A DNA stretch of 51,419 nt from Oscillospiraceae bacterium. GTDB taxonomy: Bacteria; Bacillota; Clostridia; Oscillospirales; CAG-272. The position numbers and the translations under genes were made by a program. Numbering within the stretch: position 1 is the stretch's first letter; every line of letters begins with the position of its first letter. Below are positions 43,818 through 51,419 of this stretch, one piece after another. Where the stretch lies: assembly GCA_015063725.1 (NCBI GenBank), contig SVTP01000013.1, positions 1 through 51,419 of the forward strand, written 5' to 3'. A model generated the notes under the pieces. It had not been told where the DNA came from and searched no databases. It worked only from the letters and a program-made list of their open reading frames with translations.

Positions 43818-45067
43818 TATGCTTCACCTCCGTTTTCTGCGGTCAGTAATTCAAATGCGGCAAATGCTGCTTTGATTGCTTTTTGGTAGGCAGTTGTTGT
43901 GCAGGTTGCGCTTGCAATAACGCCCTTGTCTGTGCTGTCGGCACCAATATCGTCTGCCGAGGGCTCGGGATTGGGATTGGGTACAGAAATGACAATGTCA
44001 CCATTGAATGCGCCTCTGAACTGATCGTAATAGTCCTCGGTAGCGCACGCCTCACCGTAACCCTTGGATTCTTTGTGAGAAACCGTAAGGCAGTCGATGA
44101 TCTTACCGTCAGCGGAGATGGAAAGCTTGATTTGGATAGGCGTGCCGTTTCCCCATTCGGAGATGAGCTGATAGCCTTCTGTCTCCAAATCGAAAACGTA
44201 GTTGCCGTTTGCTGTCACATACGCTTTCTTTACAATCTTGGTGTCAACGCCTTCGGGCAGCTCGGTGATCTCGGTCAGGGTGCTGTTTGTAATCTTTGTG
44301 TTTGCCGCAAGGATTGCTTCTGTATTTGCAGCGCCCGCAGTAGCAACGGTGCCATCTGCCTTTACGCCAACAAAGGCTTCGCCAAGCACAAATACTCTGC
44401 CGCTGTTGTCTGCGGCTACATAAACGGCATCTATGCCCTCGAGGATCTCGGTAGCAAACCACTTGGTAAAGGTCACGCCTGTGGTGCCGAGTGCTGCGTT
44501 GCAATTGTCTTGCAGGATCTGTTCGGGGGTTCTGATGTCAACGGTTCCGCCGTTTGCAATGGTAAAGGCTTGCAGAGCCGCCTTTACAGCCTCGCTATAA
44601 GCCTTCGAGGTGAGGGTTGCACCGCCCACAAGGAAGGGAGTAAAGCTATCCATATCCATGCCCTTGTAAGCGCCATTGGTGCCTTCCACTGCAGGGAATA
44701 CGTTTACGTCATAGGAGTCGGTCTCCTGCTCGGCAATGACCTTTGTGCCAACGATCTTACCGTCGGCGTCAATACCGATGAGGATGATGAGTCCGGAGCT
44801 CTTACCGGTGACGGTTGCCTGGAATACAAAGCCGCCGTCCGCGCTATATCCCTTGGTGATGACTGCGGGATACTTTTCGTCAAGCGTAATTTCTTTAAAG
44901 TTTTTACCTTCGGGAAGGACCACAAGCAATGCCTCGTTTGCCGCTGCATTTTGTGCTTCCTCAATGATGGGTGCGGTGATGGAGTTGATCAGGGAAAGCA
45001 GAAGAGCAACGACGAGGCAAATGGAGCCGAGAACGACCGTCGGCATAATATTTTTCTTCATACTCAT
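43817..45067 (-). CDS. rnfG: Rnf subunit RnfG with two FMN-binding modules
   Basis: This 416-residue protein is about twice the usual RnfG length. A membrane anchor (about 8-32) is followed by an FMN-binding module ending in GGATLTS (148-154), the site where ApbE attaches FMN to threonine. A linker follows, then a second FMN_bind-like module with HKESKGYGEA (331-340) and a degenerate SATCTT (386-391). The start at 45067 forms an ATGA overlap with rnfD. It relays electrons through covalent flavin on the outer face of the membrane. Whether the second site is flavinylated is uncertain because the glycine of SGAT is absent. Confidence 0.92.
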   Translation of the reverse strand: MSMKKNIMPTVVLGSICLVVALLLSLINSITAPIIEEAQNAAANEALLVVLPEGKNFKEITLDEKYPAVITKGYSADGGFVFQATVTGKSSGLIILIGIDADGKIVGTKVIAEQETDSYDVNVFPAVEGTNGAYKGMDMDSFTPFLVGGATLTSKAYSEAVKAALQAFTIANGGTVDIRTPEQILQDNCNAALGTTGVTFTKWFATEILEGIDAVYVAADNSGRVFVLGEAFVGVKADGTVATAGAANTEAILAANTKITNSTLTEITELPEGVDTKIVKKAYVTANGNYVFDLETEGYQLISEWGNGTPIQIKLSISADGKIIDCLTVSHKESKGYGEACATEDYYDQFRGAFNGDIVISVPNPNPEPSADDIGADSTDKGVIASATCTTTAYQKAIKAAFAAFELLTAENGGEA

Positions 45068-46005
45068 TTGCCTGCCTTTCCGAGCGGTTTCTTCGCGCAC
45101 AGTTTTTCAATGTAGGGGGAGAGGATGTTCATCAGAAGAATTGCAAAGGATACGCCCTCGGGATAAGAACCCCAGAAGCGGATGAGAACGGTGATCACAC
45201 CGCATCCAAATGCAAATACCATTTTGCCAAGGGTGTTAATGGGGGTGGTGGAGTAGTCGGTGATCATAAAGAATGCCGCTATCACAAGACCGCCGCCAAG
45301 TACTTGGTAAAGGGCAACCGTCAGATCCTGCTTGATGATGAGAGAGAGCAGAAAGACCGTTGCGATGTAGATCACGGGAACGTGCCACTTGATAACACGG
45401 CGGAAGATGAGGTAAATGCCGCCAAGGATGAGCGCCAGTGCAGATGTCTCACCAATCGCACCCGCTCTGTTACCAAGGAACATATCAAGGAGAGAGGGGA
45501 GAGTTGTGTCGCTTCCAAACTTGATGATCTCAAGGGGAGTTGCGCTTGCAACCAGATCAACGCCGCCAAGCGCGGGAGCGGTTGCGCCGCCGATGCTGGC
45601 AGAGAATGCGATGATAAGGAATACTCTTGCCGTTGCCGCGGGGTTTGCAAAGTTGCAACCAATGCCGCCAAACAGGCACTTTACAACAACGATCGCAAAT
45701 ACAGAACCGACGATGCAATGAAAGATGTTTGCCTTTGCAGGAAGGCTGAGTGCCAAGATCAAACCGGTTACAACAGCCGAAAGGTCGGTGACTGTTTGCT
45801 CTTTTTTGGTAAGCAGGTTAAAGAGGAACTCCGAGAGAACGGTGGTGGCAACGCAAACCGCAATCATGAGCAGCGCCTTCCAACCAAACAGAATGCATCC
45901 TGCAACTGCCGCGGGGAGGAGTGCGATGATAACATCCCTCATAATACCTTGTGTCGAGGTCTTCGATTGAATATGAGGAGACGTTGATACAATTAATTTT
46001 TCCAT
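45064..46005 (-). CDS. rnfD: Rnf electron transport complex subunit RnfD
   Basis: This 313-residue membrane subunit of the RnfD/NqrB family has about nine or ten predicted helices. Conserved segments include CNFANPAATARVF and GETSALALILGG, and a terminal MTDYSTTP-like stretch is present. RnfD normally carries a covalent FMN. It sits between rnfC and rnfG and overlaps rnfG by four bases. Confidence 0.95.
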   Translation of the reverse strand: MEKLIVSTSPHIQSKTSTQGIMRDVIIALLPAAVAGCILFGWKALLMIAVCVATTVLSEFLFNLLTKKEQTVTDLSAVVTGLILALSLPAKANIFHCIVGSVFAIVVVKCLFGGIGCNFANPAATARVFLIIAFSASIGGATAPALGGVDLVASATPLEIIKFGSDTTLPSLLDMFLGNRAGAIGETSALALILGGIYLIFRRVIKWHVPVIYIATVFLLSLIIKQDLTVALYQVLGGGLVIAAFFMITDYSTTPINTLGKMVFAFGCGVITVLIRFWGSYPEGVSFAILLMNILSPYIEKLCAKKPLGKAGK

Positions 46006-46017
46006 TTTTCTATCTCC

Positions 46018-47355
46018 TTATTTAAGACTTGCCTTGTGAGCCTTGTATTCCCTGAGAGAGTTTTTCGCAACACGAATGTTCTCCGCAAGAGGACGGGCAG
46101 CGGGGCAAACGTATGCGCAGCATCCGCACTCCATGCAAAGGTTGACGTGTGCATCCTCAAGCAGAGCCATGCGCTCGTCTACGGTATCCGCCTTCAAAGC
46201 CTTTACAAAGGACGTGGGGTTGAGGTTGTTGGGGCAGATCTCCACGCACTTGCCGCAGTGAATGCATGCAGTTACCTTTTTGCCAAACGTTTCTTTTTCG
46301 TTGAATGCAAGAATTGCATTGGTCGTTTTGATAACAGGCTCGGTCAGATCATATACGGCGTGTCCCGTCATAGGGCCGCCCATAATGACCTTGCAGTGAG
46401 GCTCCTTCAATCCGCCTGCAAAGTTGATAACGTCGGCAACCGATGCGCCAATGGGAACGATCACGTTCTTAGGCTCGGCGATTGCGCTGCCGTCAACGGT
46501 AACGCATCTTTCTACAAGCGGCATGCCCGTTTCCACATACTTTGCAATGACTGCCAAAGTGGTAACGTTGAGCACGAGTGTGCCTACCTCAGAGGGGAGA
46601 CATCCCTCGGGAACGGTGATGCCCGTTGTGTTGTAGATCAGGATCTTTTCCGCACCCTGCGGGTAAAGCAAGGGTAGGGGAACAATGCTCACAGAGGGAT
46701 CATCCTTGGTGATGTTGCCCAAAATCTCAATGCACTCGGGTTTGTTCTTCTCAATGCCGATGATGTACTTTTTAATTTCGGGAGCAACCTTTTGCAAAAG
46801 CTTGATGCCTGCATATACATAGTCTGCTTCGTCGGTCATTGTGCGCGCGTCGCTCGTAATATAAGGCTCGCATTCCGCACCGTTGAGAATAACGGTGTGA
46901 ACGCTGTTCTTTTTCAAAAAGTCAAGCTTTACTCCGGTAGGGAAGCCTGCACCGCCCATGCCGACAACGCCCGACTTGCGGACAGCATCCAAAAAGGAGT
47001 CAAGATCGGTAACTGTGGGGGGCGTGATCCCGTCAAATGCGGTCATTTCACCGTCGTTTTCAATTCGAATGGTAGGAACGCTTTTGCCATTGACTCTAAG
47101 AGTATTTTCGATCTTGGTCACCTTGCCCGAAACCGACGCATAAATGGGTGCGGAGACAGCGCCTGTTGCCTCGGCAACGAGTTGACCTACACGCACCGTG
47201 TCTCCAACCTTCACAACGGGAGTTGCGGGAGCACCGATGTGCTGATCCATCGGCAACAGGATCTCTTGGGGAGGAGTCATTCTGACGGGGGACATATCTG
47301 CGGTGTTCTTATGGTGTGAAAGACGCAGATTGCCCAAAAATTTTCTTTTCAACAT
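46018..47355 (-). CDS. rnfC: Rnf electron transport complex subunit RnfC
   Basis: This 445-residue cytoplasmic subunit exchanges electrons with NAD. It shows the GMGGAGFPTGVKL flavin/NADH-binding segment and two 4Fe-4S motifs near the C-terminus, CIHCGKCVEICP and CMECGCCAYVCP. AAGGAAAG precedes the ATG. It is the first gene of the rnf operon. Confidence 0.95.
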   Translation of the reverse strand: MLKRKFLGNLRLSHHKNTADMSPVRMTPPQEILLPMDQHIGAPATPVVKVGDTVRVGQLVAEATGAVSAPIYASVSGKVTKIENTLRVNGKSVPTIRIENDGEMTAFDGITPPTVTDLDSFLDAVRKSGVVGMGGAGFPTGVKLDFLKKNSVHTVILNGAECEPYITSDARTMTDEADYVYAGIKLLQKVAPEIKKYIIGIEKNKPECIEILGNITKDDPSVSIVPLPLLYPQGAEKILIYNTTGITVPEGCLPSEVGTLVLNVTTLAVIAKYVETGMPLVERCVTVDGSAIAEPKNVIVPIGASVADVINFAGGLKEPHCKVIMGGPMTGHAVYDLTEPVIKTTNAILAFNEKETFGKKVTACIHCGKCVEICPNNLNPTSFVKALKADTVDERMALLEDAHVNLCMECGCCAYVCPAARPLAENIRVAKNSLREYKAHKASLK

Positions 47356-47441
47356 AATTCTTTCCTTTTCTCTTCGTTTCGAATGATTTTGAGAAATAAA
47401 ATGCTTGTTGCGGTGTGATATTTGTGCATATTATCTATATT

Positions 47442-47470
47442 ATTATACACTAAAATACTGTGGGTGTCAA
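47442..47470 (-). promoter_or_regulatory. Consensus SigA promoter of the rnf operon
   Basis: On the minus strand: TTGACA (47465-47470), 17 bases, TATAAT (47442-47447). The start would lie near 47435, about 80 bases before rnfC. Confidence 0.9.
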
Positions 47471-47494
47471 GATTTTGACTGAAAATAAGGATTG

Positions 47495-48577
47495 TTAATC
47501 ATTTACCAAAGAGACACCTTTTGTCATTTTTATTGTACCGTCGTGGCATACCCAAAGTGCCTCAACGCCATCGATTTCCTCGATGAGTGCGAGCCCTTCC
47601 TCATAAGACATACAGAACAGAGCGGTAGAAAGTGCATCTGCAAGGCCGCCGTTGGGAGTGAAAACCGAGACGGATGCAAAGTGCTCGGCAGGCATCCGTG
47701 TTTCGGGATCGATGATGTGGTGATAGATCTTGCCATCCGAAAGAAAATAGCGCTCGTAATTACCCGAGGTCACAAGGGAAGTCTCACCCAGCTTCACGCG
47801 ACAGATCAAACTGTTCGCCTCTGTCCCGTTGGGGTTTTTGATGCCGGTAATCCATTGCTCGTTGCCGGGCTTGAGACCGATCGTTACAATATTGCCGCCG
47901 GCGTTGAGCGCCATCGCATCTGCTCCGTCAGCCTTGAGCTTTTCTGCAACCTTGCTTGCGGCATATCCCTTGGCAATGGCACCAACGTCAATCGATGCCG
48001 CAGGATCGCTAATATATACAGTCTTTGCTTCTTTATCAATTACAAGCAAGTCAATGGAGGTGTGTTTTGCGGCTTCTGCAAGCGCATCCTCGGTGGGTAA
48101 CAGACTTTTGTCCAGGTATCCCGCGGTTTCGTCGGCAGTCTCTCTGGCATCGTGCCAAAGCTTTAAAACGCTGCCAAACAGAATATTGGTCTGTCCTTTG
48201 GTAACGGCATAGAGCTCCTTACAGTATTCCAAAAAAACGATGAGCTCTTCCTCTACTGCAACGGGTTCTTTTCCTGCATTTTTATTGATCGTTTTGATGT
48301 TGTTCACGCCCGCGTACTCGTAATAGATGTCAAAGAGCTTATGATAGTGTCCCAGCATCTCGTCTACCGTTTTTACGTAAGCGGCAAATTCTTCGGCGGT
48401 CGCAGCCCCGTAAGAGGAGAGAATGGTAACCGTATTAAAATGGGCATAGGAAACCGTCTGGGAACGTGTGGTGTATTCTTCTTTTTCATCGTTCTGCTTG
48501 TTGCCGCATGCCGAAAAGGCAGAAAGAACCGAGCAAATGCTTGCAAGCAGGAGCAATATCGAAATTGTTTTCTTCAT
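47495..48577 (-). CDS. apbE: FAD:protein FMN transferase (ApbE), lipoprotein
   Basis: This 360-residue predicted lipoprotein has lipobox FSAC (Cys 24). It attaches FMN from FAD to threonine in (S/T)GAT-type motifs of extracytoplasmic proteins. It shows the DVGAIAKGYAASKV, NAGGNIVTIG, TSGNYERYF and HHIIDPETRMPA segments of the family. The ATG at 48577 has GAGGG at a good distance; an ATG at 48583 is too close. It lies just upstream of rnfC on the same strand, so RnfG and RnfD are its likely targets. Confidence 0.93.
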   Translation of the reverse strand: MKKTISILLLLASICSVLSAFSACGNKQNDEKEEYTTRSQTVSYAHFNTVTILSSYGAATAEEFAAYVKTVDEMLGHYHKLFDIYYEYAGVNNIKTINKNAGKEPVAVEEELIVFLEYCKELYAVTKGQTNILFGSVLKLWHDARETADETAGYLDKSLLPTEDALAEAAKHTSIDLLVIDKEAKTVYISDPAASIDVGAIAKGYAASKVAEKLKADGADAMALNAGGNIVTIGLKPGNEQWITGIKNPNGTEANSLICRVKLGETSLVTSGNYERYFLSDGKIYHHIIDPETRMPAEHFASVSVFTPNGGLADALSTALFCMSYEEGLALIEEIDGVEALWVCHDGTIKMTKGVSLVND

Positions 48578-48602
48578 TTTCATCCCTCGTGATAAAAGAT
48601 AG

Positions 48603-48628
48603 AAAAAGGGACTGCGAGAGTCCCTTTT
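48603..48628 (-). terminator. Terminator after the duplicated-module lipoprotein gene
   Basis: The stem AAAAGGGACT/AGTCCCTTTT (48604-48613 with 48619-48628) is followed by T on the minus strand. apbE begins 26 bases further on and has no obvious promoter of its own, so it may depend on partial readthrough. Confidence 0.75.
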
Positions 48629-48646
48629 ATTTAGTTACAAGAAGCT

Positions 48647-49522
48647 TTATCTTGCATTGCCGGCAGCCTTAATGATGGTTGCCTTGTAGCCTGCGGTGGT
48701 GTTTTCCATAGTGCAACCTGCTGCTGCGAGTGCATCGCTTACAGTCTCAAGGTTTTCAAGCTCTGCCGCGGTCTTGCCAACTGCGGAGTTTGCAAATGCC
48801 TGTGCTTGCTTGTACCAAGGACCTGCGGGCATGCCGGAGTATGCATCGCCCTGCTCATTTTTGGAAACTGCAACGGCACCAAAGGTAATAGCGCCTTCTG
48901 CAACGGTGAAGGATTGCTCGCAAGAGTCGATCATAGAAGCAACAACCTTGCCGCCTGCCATAACGATGCCTGCAAAGTCAGCAGTAACCTTTTTAGCGGT
49001 AACAGCAGTAGAAATTGCTACGCCTGCGGTGATCGCTTCGCTGGTTTTGAAGGTGACCTTTTGAGTGGAAGCTGCTGCCTTAGCAACGAGAGCTTGGAAA
49101 GTAGCTACAGAGCTTTCCATGGTGCAGCCTGCAATCAGAGAAGTGTCAAGAGCTGCAACCTCAGCAGGGGTTTTGCCTACGATATAATCTTCATAAGCCT
49201 TGGCTTGCTTTGCCCAAGAGCCTGCGGGCATACCGGTGTAAGCATCGCCTTTTTCAACCTTGGTAGCAACGGAGTCCATAGTCTTAACGGCGTTGTCTTC
49301 GTTGAGCTCGGGAGTTGCCTCAGAGGAGTCAAAGCGAGCTGCTACGATCTTGCCTGCATCGTCAAGAACAAGAACCAGAGCGGTGTTAGTCACCTTGTTC
49401 TTTGCAGATACTGCGCTATCAACTGCGATAGCTACGGTGTAAGTTTTTTCCTTGTTGGCGCATGCAGCAAGAGCAGTTACAACGAGGAGAAGCGCGATGA
49501 GGAGGGAAACGATTTTTTTCAT
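48647..49522 (-). CDS. Lipoprotein with two copies of an FMN-binding-like module
   Basis: This 291-residue predicted lipoprotein has lipobox LAAC (Cys 21). Two homologous halves of about 130 residues each carry GDAY(T/S)GMPAG.W.KQA.A, then VGKT.AE, then a GCTME..A region. I recall similar modules in clostridial proteins encoded near Rnf or ApbE genes, but no SGAT-type flavinylation motif is visible here. AAGGAG precedes the ATG. It lies upstream of apbE and rnf on the same strand and has its own strong promoter. A role in periplasmic-side flavin or electron chemistry is a guess. Confidence 0.78.
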   Translation of the reverse strand: MKKIVSLLIALLLVVTALAACANKEKTYTVAIAVDSAVSAKNKVTNTALVLVLDDAGKIVAARFDSSEATPELNEDNAVKTMDSVATKVEKGDAYTGMPAGSWAKQAKAYEDYIVGKTPAEVAALDTSLIAGCTMESSVATFQALVAKAAASTQKVTFKTSEAITAGVAISTAVTAKKVTADFAGIVMAGGKVVASMIDSCEQSFTVAEGAITFGAVAVSKNEQGDAYSGMPAGPWYKQAQAFANSAVGKTAAELENLETVSDALAAAGCTMENTTAGYKATIIKAAGNAR

Positions 49523-49581
49523 TGTTGGGATCTCCTTTTCTGATTTGTTTTTTGGAAACTTTTGCGTTTCCGTACCTTTAT

Positions 49582-49610
49582 ATTATATCTTGTTTTTATA
49601 TCTTTGTCAA
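49582..49610 (-). promoter_or_regulatory. Consensus SigA promoter of the duplicated-module lipoprotein gene
   Basis: On the minus strand: TTGACA (49605-49610), 17 bases, TATAAT (49582-49587). Confidence 0.9.
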
Positions 49611-49617
49611 GTATTTT

Positions 49618-49636
49618 TTCACTAAGTTTTAGTGAA
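49618..49636. promoter_or_regulatory. Palindrome between divergent promoters
   Basis: TTCACTAA-GTT-TTAGTGAA is a perfect 8-bp inverted repeat. It lies seven bases upstream of the -35 box of the minus-strand lipoprotein promoter and 35 bases before that of the plus-strand glycoside hydrolase. The position suits a regulator binding site. Confidence 0.55.
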
Positions 49637-49670
49637 TATACGTGCAATCTGGCTTTTCTTCTTTGTTTTA

Positions 49671-49699
49671 TTGACGGATTGCAAAAAATATGGTATAAT
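49671..49699 (+). promoter_or_regulatory. SigA promoter of the glycoside hydrolase gene
   Basis: TTGACG (49671-49676), 17 bases, TATAAT (49694-49699). Confidence 0.85.
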
Positions 49700-49747
49700 A
49701 AGTGCGAAAACACATTCACTTTCAAATTATTTTTTGGTGGAGGCATT

Positions 49748-51238
49748 ATGAAAAAGAGATCAAAAAGCACATTCAAAAAAATCCTTATTGGCATTGGCAT
49801 CGGTATCCTTTGCCTGCTTTTGATTGTGGGAGGCTTGGCTCTGGCAGGCAACCTGTACGCCAAAGGAAAAAGCGCTGACGACATTCCCGCAAACGTGGAA
49901 TTGACTCCCAACGAGTTTGGCACCGTGGTGGCAGTCGGTCGCGGTCTTTACGACGTGGAAGGCAACCGCTTTGACATCAAGGGCATCAACTTTGGCAATT
50001 TGTTTATTGCCGAGGGGTGGATGACTGTGAACTCCATCGGCGCGCTCTACAACGAGGACGGCAGCTTTCAAAGCGTCAACGATAAGGGCGTTGTAGAAGC
50101 CTACGAGGAGATCTACCAAGAGGAATTCGATGCCATTTTGGCAGAACGTGTTGCAAAAGGGGATTTTACAAAGGAGCAGCTTGATGCTTTGTTGGATGCT
50201 TTCTTCTATTCCTATTGCACCGAAGCGGATTTTAAACTTATCCGCGATACGGGATTGAACACCATTCGTCTCCCTATGTATTACCGCAACTTTATGGAAG
50301 GTCCCGATGAAGCCCTCACCATGCGTGAGGATGCCTTCGAGAAGCTGGACTATTTCCTCACCCTTGCCCAGCAGTATGATCTCAAGGTCATCATTGATAT
50401 GCACGGCGTTGTGGGCGGACAGTCGGGCTTTGAGCACTGCGGTACGCGCGATATGGATTTTTGGGAGAACGAGACTTATATCCAATCCATGTGTGAGCTT
50501 TGGGGGAACATTGCTACCTATTATGTAGAAGAGCGTCCCGACCTCGCATCCACCATCCTGGCGTATGATCTTGTCAACGAGCCCACCAAACGCACCGACA
50601 TCGGCACGGGCAAGCTGCAGTGGGATGTGATGGACAGACTCTACGATGCCATCCGCGCGGTAGATACGCATCACGTCATCTCCATTGAGGGCGTTTGGTA
50701 TCCCGCATCCTTGCCCAACCCCGAAAAGTACGGCTGGGAGAACGTGCTCTATCAGTATCACTTCTACAACTGGAATCACGATAAGGGCATTCCCAATGAG
50801 CTGTACTATACCTTAATGAATACCCTTTATATGTTCTCCGATTACGATGTGCCCAAGTTTGTGGGTGAATTCAACTTCTTTGCCGACAAAGAGGCTTGGA
50901 GCAAATATCTCCACCAATACGACGAGCTGGGTTGGGGATGGACTGTTTGGAGCTACAAGATCATTTCCGTAGGTTGGTGGGATAACTCCTGGGGACTTGT
51001 TGTGCACAAGATGTTTCTGGAGAACCCCGAGGGTACGCCTACCGAGGACTACAAGCTCAAGCTGGACATTCGCACCGCGACTTATGAGGAGATCATGGAC
51101 GCATGGTCGCACGAGCAAACGCAGTACGCAGGGCAAGAGGGCTCCTATAAGATCTATGAGGATGGCACCCTCTATCACGTCTTTAAAGATTATTTCGGCG
51201 AGGATTGCAAAATCGACGTCGGCGAAGTGGTCAAATAA
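49748..51238 (+). CDS. Membrane-anchored glycoside hydrolase, GH5-like
   Basis: This 496-residue protein has an N-terminal signal anchor (about 12-34) and a (beta/alpha)8 hydrolase domain. The acid/base is Glu 278 in YDLVNEP and the nucleophile is Glu 374 in FVGEFN, the typical spacing of family 5. DIKGINFGNLFIAEGWM and IRLPMYYRNF are further family-like segments. The enzyme should act on beta-linked polysaccharide outside the membrane; cellulose, mannan or other glucan cannot be told apart. GGAGG precedes the ATG at 49748. Confidence 0.88.
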   Translation: MKKRSKSTFKKILIGIGIGILCLLLIVGGLALAGNLYAKGKSADDIPANVELTPNEFGTVVAVGRGLYDVEGNRFDIKGINFGNLFIAEGWMTVNSIGALYNEDGSFQSVNDKGVVEAYEEIYQEEFDAILAERVAKGDFTKEQLDALLDAFFYSYCTEADFKLIRDTGLNTIRLPMYYRNFMEGPDEALTMREDAFEKLDYFLTLAQQYDLKVIIDMHGVVGGQSGFEHCGTRDMDFWENETYIQSMCELWGNIATYYVEERPDLASTILAYDLVNEPTKRTDIGTGKLQWDVMDRLYDAIRAVDTHHVISIEGVWYPASLPNPEKYGWENVLYQYHFYNWNHDKGIPNELYYTLMNTLYMFSDYDVPKFVGEFNFFADKEAWSKYLHQYDELGWGWTVWSYKIISVGWWDNSWGLVVHKMFLENPEGTPTEDYKLKLDIRTATYEEIMDAWSHEQTQYAGQEGSYKIYEDGTLYHVFKDYFGEDCKIDVGEVVK

Positions 51239-51255
51239 TAGAATATCTGTTTTTC

Positions 51256-51294
51256 AAACGCCCCTCGGCTCACTTGAGCCAGGGGCGTTTTATT
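51256..51294 (+). terminator. Terminator of the glycoside hydrolase gene
   Basis: The outer stem AAACGCCCCT/AGGGGCGTTT and inner stem GGCTCA/TGAGCC are followed by TATT. A second hairpin, AACCCCGCC/GGCGGGGTT (about 51305-51327), has its T-run on the minus strand and would stop transcription coming from the right. Confidence 0.85.
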
Positions 51295-51352
51295 GCAAAA
51301 CGAAAACCCCGCCATAGTGGCGGGGTTCAAAAGAGGTTAACCGGTGAGAGGA

Positions 51353-51419
51353 AATCCTCCAAATATGTTATAATAGAAGAGACCTGCCAGTCAAAACTAA
51401 AAAACATATTTGGAGGATT
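51353..51419. repeat. 17-bp perfect inverted repeat at the window end, with promoter -10 and ribosome binding site
   Basis: AATCCTCCAAATATGTT (51353-51369) and AACATATTTGGAGGATT (51403-51419) are exact inverted copies separated by 33 bases. TATAAT (51369-51374) starts on the last base of the left arm. The right arm holds TTGGAGG, a strong ribosome binding site for a gene that must start just beyond the window. It may be the left end of a mobile element or a leader structure; the window stops too early to tell. Confidence 0.6.

Noticed and set aside
1-51419. CRISPR array, rRNA and tRNA genes
   Set aside because: No regularly spaced 25-40-base repeats with unique spacers and no cloverleaf or rRNA signatures were seen on reading; a tRNA scan would settle small RNAs.

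Overview
The window reads as a chromosomal segment of a member of the Bacillota, class Clostridia, probably an anaerobic, spore-forming and uncultured gut-type lineage. The reasons are the clostridial rnfCDGEAB order, the rimP-nusA-ylxR-ylxQ-infB cluster, near-consensus SigA promoters (TTGACA-N17-TATAAT) and strong GGAGG ribosome binding sites, many Thr/Pro-linked lipoproteins, and a 28-codon gene that aligns with the sporulation peptide SpoVM. The organism assignment is inference from gene content. No rRNA, tRNA or CRISPR array was seen.

Layout. 1-317: short direct repeats and stacked hairpins. 318-3996 (-): a heterodimeric ABC exporter pair with one degenerate ATP site. 4434-13958 (+): an oversized oligopeptide ABC importer (lipoprotein receptor, two permeases, two ATPases) in which the OppC-, OppD- and OppF-like subunits all carry large insertions, followed by a DUF3899 membrane protein. 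14096-15343: a membrane-anchored metallophosphoesterase, then a MITE-like repeat. 15616-16104 (-): a MazF-type toxin without a visible antitoxin. 16486-22143 (+): rimP, nusA, ylxR, ylxQ, infB and a NUDIX gene. 22226-22312: the spoVM-like ORF. 22463-23947: a lipoprotein.

23996-32640 is a mixed housekeeping and accessory stretch. It holds an ASKHA/2Fe-2S corrinoid-activator-like protein, two alpha/beta hydrolases, an HTH regulator with a zinc ribbon, a DUF6512 membrane protein and a MutT. These are followed by a DUF1295 reductase-like protein, pyroglutamyl peptidase, a two-domain P-loop kinase-like protein and a DUF1349 protein. The genes from 28135 to 32640 are tightly packed or overlapping and look like one operon. 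32877-40497 (+): a 1082-residue lipoprotein with Cys modules, then a lipoprotein-ATPase-FtsX/MacB permease operon.

40545-49522 (-) is the energy-conservation block. It contains a complete Rnf complex (rnfC, D, G, E, A, B), a NusG-domain-II protein and a Gx/Hpre_diP_synt_I membrane protein downstream, and an ApbE flavin transferase and a duplicated-module lipoprotein upstream. RnfG appears to carry two FMN-binding modules. Together these suggest an ion-pumping ferredoxin:NAD oxidoreductase with flavinylated extracytoplasmic parts, possibly linked to extracellular or membrane flavin electron transfer. 49748-51238 (+): a membrane-anchored GH5-like glycoside hydrolase. The last bases hold a 17-bp perfect inverted repeat whose right arm contains a ribosome binding site for a gene beyond the window.
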